This document shows positions 61,089 through 64,000 of a stretch of DNA of 64,000 bases, piece by piece. The DNA comes from Bacteroidota bacterium (lineage in GTDB: Bacteria; Bacteroidota; Bacteroidia; Bacteroidales; Prolixibacteraceae), in contig JAUXUF010000326.1 in the NCBI GenBank assembly GCA_030684645.1, positions 1 through 64,000 of the forward strand, given 5' to 3'. Every line of letters starts with the position of its first letter. Position 1 is the stretch's first letter. The position numbers and the translations under genes are program-made. Below the pieces are notes generated by a model. That model did not search any database and had not been told where the DNA came from. It was given only the letters and a program-made list of their open reading frames with translations.

Positions 61089-61429
61089 AAGATTTTGGCT
61101 TTACAATGATCAAACAACGCACCATCGACTACGATCAGTTTGACGGTCGCCTGCTGAACGAAGTTCTTGAAATGGAACCCTCGTTCAAAGTATGCCTGTC
61201 GTGTGGTGGATGCACCGCCACCTGTAGCGCCGTCGATCTGGTCAGTTTCAATGTCAGGCGCATGAACCTGTTGCTGCGCCGGGGCGAAACTGTCGAACTC
61301 GAATCAGAAATCAAAAAATGTATGCTTTGTGGCAAATGCATGTTGGTTTGCCCACGCGGTATCAATATCCGGAATGTCATCATGCTCATCAAGAAAAGCA
61401 TACCCAAATATAAAACCGTCACTTTGTAA
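61085..61429 (+). CDS. Second HdrC-like ferredoxin protein
   Basis: A 114-residue protein with two [4Fe-4S] motifs: CLSCGGCTATCSAVD, where the usual final Pro is Ser, and CMLCGKCMLVCPRG. Close to HdrC in size, it should pass electrons between the flavoprotein and the membrane subunit encoded next (6 bases downstream). Confidence 0.88.
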   Translation: MKDFGFTMIKQRTIDYDQFDGRLLNEVLEMEPSFKVCLSCGGCTATCSAVDLVSFNVRRMNLLLRRGETVELESEIKKCMLCGKCMLVCPRGINIRNVIMLIKKSIPKYKTVTL

Positions 61430-61435
61430 GCATCT

Positions 61436-63271
61436 ATGGAAACAAATCCGTTTATATGGCCATTTACCATCGGGCTCCTGTTTATTTCCTGCTTTCTGAT
61501 AATCATTGTCAGCATCTGGATTTCCGGACTTTCGCACATTGATAAAAGCCGGATTGTGCATAGCATATTTACCCGTAAAAGTTTGTTGGCCATCCGCGAA
61601 ACCTTTATGGAATCCTTGCTTCACCGGAAGATTTTTCGTAAAAATTTGGTTTTGGGCTATATGCACATGAGCTTGGCTTTTGGCTGGTTTCTGCTCATTG
61701 TAGTTGGTCACATCCAGGCCTGGAACTATTACCGGAGTCTTTCAGTTCCGGCTTACAAAGCCATCTTTTTTCGCTATTTCGTCACCGAACCAGCCACTAC
61801 ACTTTCAGAAAAAACTTTGGCAGCATGCGTTGATTTACTGCTTGTTTTTATCCTTTCCGGAGTAATGCTCGCCTATTTTAAACGACTGAACAGCCGCGTA
61901 TTCGGGATAAAAAAAACAACTAAACTTAAAGCCGGTGACCGCATTGCACTCACTGCTCTCTGGCTGATTTTTCCTCTGCGATTTTTGGCTGAGAGTGTTT
62001 CAGCAGGTATTCATCACAACGGAAGCATCGTGAGCCAGCCAACCGGACAAATACTGTCCTCTCTCCTACCTGTTCACTCGCTCGAAATGCCGTTGTGGTG
62101 GGCATATTCGCTCGCATTGACCTTGTTTTTTGTGTCACTTCCTGTTTCCCGGTATATGCACATTCCTGTTGAAGTGGTGTTAATTTTTCTCCGGAATTAC
62201 GGTATCCGGATAAAAAAACGCATCGACGGTTATTCGCGCATTCAGGTGTATTCGTGTTCGCGTTGCGGCATTTGTCTCGACAGTTGCCAGATGACACACG
62301 CTGAAATTAAAGACACACAGTCGGTTTATGTGCTCAAACACATACGGAACAAAAACCTGACCGACGAAAAATTGTTCAATTGCCTGCTTTGTGGCCGTTG
62401 CCAGTCGGATTGCCCTGTCGGATTGAGTTTGAACGATTTGCGCATAACACAGCGCATTGAATCGACCAAAGAGTATAATTCTTCATACGAGTACCTGAAG
62501 AACGGTCCGGTGGAAGTCAGTCCACAGACTGAGGTGATCTATTTTGCCGGATGTATGACGCACCTCACCCCGGCTATCATCAAATCGATGAAGGAAATTT
62601 TTGCTGTGGCCAGGGTAAAATACTGGTTCATGGACGAGGATAAAACATCCTGCTGCGGACGACCGCTGATGCAGGTAGGACAATACGAAGCGGCAAAAAA
62701 ACTGATCGGACACAACCAGGAACGCATTCTGGCATCAAAAGCAAATAAACTGGTGGTCTCCTGCCCGATTTGCTTCAAAGTGTTCAACGAAGATTATGCT
62801 TTGCCTGGAATTACGGTACAACATCATTCCGAATATCTGCTTGAACTGATGGTTAATAAACGACTCCCCATGAACAAGATGCCTTTGCGTGTAGTTTACC
62901 ACGATCCTTGTGAATTGGGTCGTGGAAGTGGTATTTACCATCAGCCCCGTTTGCTGCTCGACGAGTATGCTGAGGTGATTCCGGTAAAAAATGAAAAAGA
63001 AACAGCATTCTGTTGCGGGGGAAGCCTGGCCAATATCAAAATACAGATGAACGAGCGCAACCAGATACGCGACGAGGCGCTGGAAGAATACCTCAGTTAT
63101 CGGCCCGATGTGCTGGCAACTGCCTGTCCGCTGTGCAAAAAGACTTTCGCAAAAAGCAATAAACTACCGGTTCACGATATTGCTGAAATCGTATATATGG
63201 CCATACAGGAAAAACAAAACCTCCAAAAAACCGAATACAAAAAGGAGATGAAAATGGAGTTCTGGAAATAA
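61436..63271 (+). CDS. HdrE-HdrD fusion (membrane cytochrome b plus CCG protein)
   Basis: The 611-residue protein begins with about 250 residues of membrane helices like the cytochrome-b-type HdrE/NarI domain (LSHIDKSRI, GYMHMSLAFGWFLL with candidate haem His). It continues with two [4Fe-4S] motifs (CSRCGICLDSCQM, CLLCGRCQSDCPVG) and two CCG domains (TSCCGRPL, SCPICFK; DPCELGRG, AFCCGGS, CPLCKK) like HdrD. This would link the soluble Hdr proteins to the quinone pool. It is the last gene of the cluster. Confidence 0.88.
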   Translation: METNPFIWPFTIGLLFISCFLIIIVSIWISGLSHIDKSRIVHSIFTRKSLLAIRETFMESLLHRKIFRKNLVLGYMHMSLAFGWFLLIVVGHIQAWNYYRSLSVPAYKAIFFRYFVTEPATTLSEKTLAACVDLLLVFILSGVMLAYFKRLNSRVFGIKKTTKLKAGDRIALTALWLIFPLRFLAESVSAGIHHNGSIVSQPTGQILSSLLPVHSLEMPLWWAYSLALTLFFVSLPVSRYMHIPVEVVLIFLRNYGIRIKKRIDGYSRIQVYSCSRCGICLDSCQMTHAEIKDTQSVYVLKHIRNKNLTDEKLFNCLLCGRCQSDCPVGLSLNDLRITQRIESTKEYNSSYEYLKNGPVEVSPQTEVIYFAGCMTHLTPAIIKSMKEIFAVARVKYWFMDEDKTSCCGRPLMQVGQYEAAKKLIGHNQERILASKANKLVVSCPICFKVFNEDYALPGITVQHHSEYLLELMVNKRLPMNKMPLRVVYHDPCELGRGSGIYHQPRLLLDEYAEVIPVKNEKETAFCCGGSLANIKIQMNERNQIRDEALEEYLSYRPDVLATACPLCKKTFAKSNKLPVHDIAEIVYMAIQEKQNLQKTEYKKEMKMEFWK

Positions 63272-63416
63272 ATTTCAGGATTGAAAGTTTGCAAGGAAAG
63301 AATATCAGAACTATTGAATTCAAATCTAAACGAAAATAATTCATAGCTTTTCCTCACCAATCATCCGATTATATCTTTTTGATTATGAAAAAGTCCGGCG
63401 CTTTCAAGTCCACATT

Positions 63417-63440
63417 TGCCCTGTATCAGGCAGGTTTTTT
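63417..63440 (+). terminator. Probable terminator after the Hdr-like cluster
   Basis: TGCCCTG and CAGGCA pair with one bulged C around TAT, followed by GG and six T. It lies about 145 bases after the end of the cluster and before the tRNA promoter. Confidence 0.5.
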
Positions 63441-63483
63441 ACCTCCGAAGAGTTATTTTTCTAGGTTGTGAAAAACAAATTAC

Positions 63484-63491
63484 TATATTTG
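63484..63491 (+). promoter_or_regulatory. -7 promoter box of tRNA-Trp
   Basis: A perfect TATATTTG, 16 bases before the mature tRNA, with a TTG at 63466-63468 upstream as a possible -33 element at a shorter-than-usual spacing. Confidence 0.6.
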
Positions 63492-63507
63492 CAATCGCAA
63501 AAAGGAT

Positions 63508-63580
63508 ACGGGTGTAGCTCAGTTGGTAGAGCACTGGTCTCCAAAACCAGGTGTCGGGCGTTCGAGTCGCTCCTCCCGTG
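63508..63580 (+). tRNA. tRNA-Trp (CCA anticodon)
   Basis: A 73-base cloverleaf with D arm (GCTCAGTTGGTAGAGC), anticodon stem CTGGT/ACCAG around CTCCAAA, and T arm GGGCG/CGCTC with TTCGAGT loop. The anticodon CCA reads UGG. The 3' CCA is not encoded. The acceptor stem has a T-T mismatch at pair 6-67. A rho-independent terminator follows immediately. Confidence 0.95.
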
Positions 63581-63581
63581 C

Positions 63582-63607
63582 AAAAGCTGCTCTTCCGGGC
63601 AGCTTTT
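63582..63607 (+). terminator. Terminator of tRNA-Trp
   Basis: Perfect stem AAAAGCTGC/GCAGCTTTT with an eight-base loop and T-run, starting one base after the discriminator region of the tRNA. Confidence 0.85.
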
Positions 63608-63655
63608 TTGTTTTAAAGAAAGTCTTTGGTATCTTCAACGCAAATATGAGCAGCT

Positions 63656-64000
63656 ATGACTGTCGATCTTTTTATACCTTGTTTTATCGATCAGATTTAT
63701 CCTGAAACGGCATTTAATACGGTAAAATTACTCCGGAAAGCCGGACTTGAAGTAAACTACAATCCGGAGCAAACCTGCTGCGGACAACCTGCTTTTAACA
63801 GTGGTTACTGGGACGAGACTAAAACGCTGGCTAAAAAATTTATTCGCGATTTTCCTAACGACCGGCACATTGTCAGTCCTTCGGCTTCCTGTACCGGTTT
63901 TATCAAAAATTATTATCCCGATCTGTTTAAAACAGGCCAGTCAGGATTTGAAGAATACCAGCGGCTCAACCGGAATTTGTTCGAATTGACTGACTACCTG
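63656..64000 (+). CDS. LutA/LldE-like iron-sulfur protein, partial
   Basis: The frame opens with ATG at 63656 and runs off the window after 115 codons. It starts MTVDLFIPCFIDQIYPETA and has CCGQPAFNSGYWDETK, the first CCG motif of the LutA/LldE (YkgE) family. In Bacillus LutABC, LutA is one of three subunits that oxidise L-lactate to pyruvate. It follows the tRNA-Trp terminator by 48 bases. It may be the first gene of a lutABC operon outside the window. Whether it works with the Hdr-like cluster is not shown. Confidence 0.88.
   Translation, partial: MTVDLFIPCFIDQIYPETAFNTVKLLRKAGLEVNYNPEQTCCGQPAFNSGYWDETKTLAKKFIRDFPNDRHIVSPSASCTGFIKNYYPDLFKTGQSGFEEYQRLNRNLFELTDYL

Noticed and set aside
1-64000. 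CRISPR arrays, prophage, insertion sequences or integrase genes.
   Set aside because: No regularly spaced repeats with unique spacers, and no transposase, integrase or phage structural gene is recognisable.

Overview
The window reads as the chromosome of a Bacteroidota member, probably of the Bacteroidales/Marinilabiliales kind. The support is an ECF-sigma/FecR/SusC/SusD glycan-uptake locus, promoters of the TAnnTTTG type instead of -10 boxes, scarce Shine-Dalgarno sites, dense glycoside hydrolases, and families of simple intergenic repeats typical of this phylum. No phage, integrase, transposase or CRISPR array is visible. The lineage is inferred from gene content, not from a search.

Layout. 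(1) 1-3400, minus strand: the conserved translation operon thrS-infC-rpmI-rplT, in which infC has no ATG and appears to start at AUA. (2) 3549-7058: a DUF6588-like outer-membrane protein and, divergently, an S9 dipeptidyl peptidase. (3) 7129-15228, plus strand: a polysaccharide-utilisation locus with ECF sigma factor, FecR anti-sigma, STN-type SusC, SusD and a surface lipoprotein, closed by two terminators. (4) 15548-26845, plus strand: two GH38 alpha-mannosidase-like enzymes flanking a URO-D-superfamily protein, then a DUF4432 mutarotase-like protein, a D-lyxose/D-mannose isomerase, a PfkB kinase and a mannitol-1-phosphate dehydrogenase-like protein. Together these could take mannosides to fructose 6-phosphate. 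A deleted remnant of a second URO-D gene follows. (5) 27069-30356: an AAA/DUF4143 ATPase with a striking inverted repeat around its promoter, and a TIM-barrel glycosidase-like protein. (6) 38989-30414, minus strand: GH2, cupin phosphoglucose isomerase, sugar-porter MFS, ROK kinase, mannose-6-phosphate isomerase, four-helix-bundle protein and a second, different cupin isomerase. (7) 51095-39257, minus strand: GH106, GH42-like, GntR regulator, GH127-like and a sialate-O-acetylesterase-like lipoprotein, suggesting pectin or arabinogalactan side chains. (8) 51652-56993: a tandem-receiver/PEP-synthase-like fusion and biosynthetic arginine decarboxylase. (9) 57050-57869: an orphan UPF0175 protein and a decayed MFS gene. 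(10) 58217-63271: a heterodisulfide-reductase-like redox cluster (HdrC, HdrB, short HdrA, HdrC, HdrE-HdrD fusion), then tRNA-Trp and the start of a LutA/LldE-type gene that runs off the window.

The most notable non-genic signals are GC-rich palindromic elements, two of them sitting in frame inside neighbouring sugar-metabolism genes (mannose-6-phosphate isomerase and ROK kinase). Also notable are a relic of a second GH2-cupin pair directly upstream of the intact pair, several gene remnants formed by large internal deletions, and a set of intergenic repeat families. The sugar genes of regions 4 and 6 give two parallel routes for mannose, one by isomerisation before phosphorylation and one by phosphorylation before isomerisation. 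This and the Hdr-like cluster are the best candidates for an incompletely described system.
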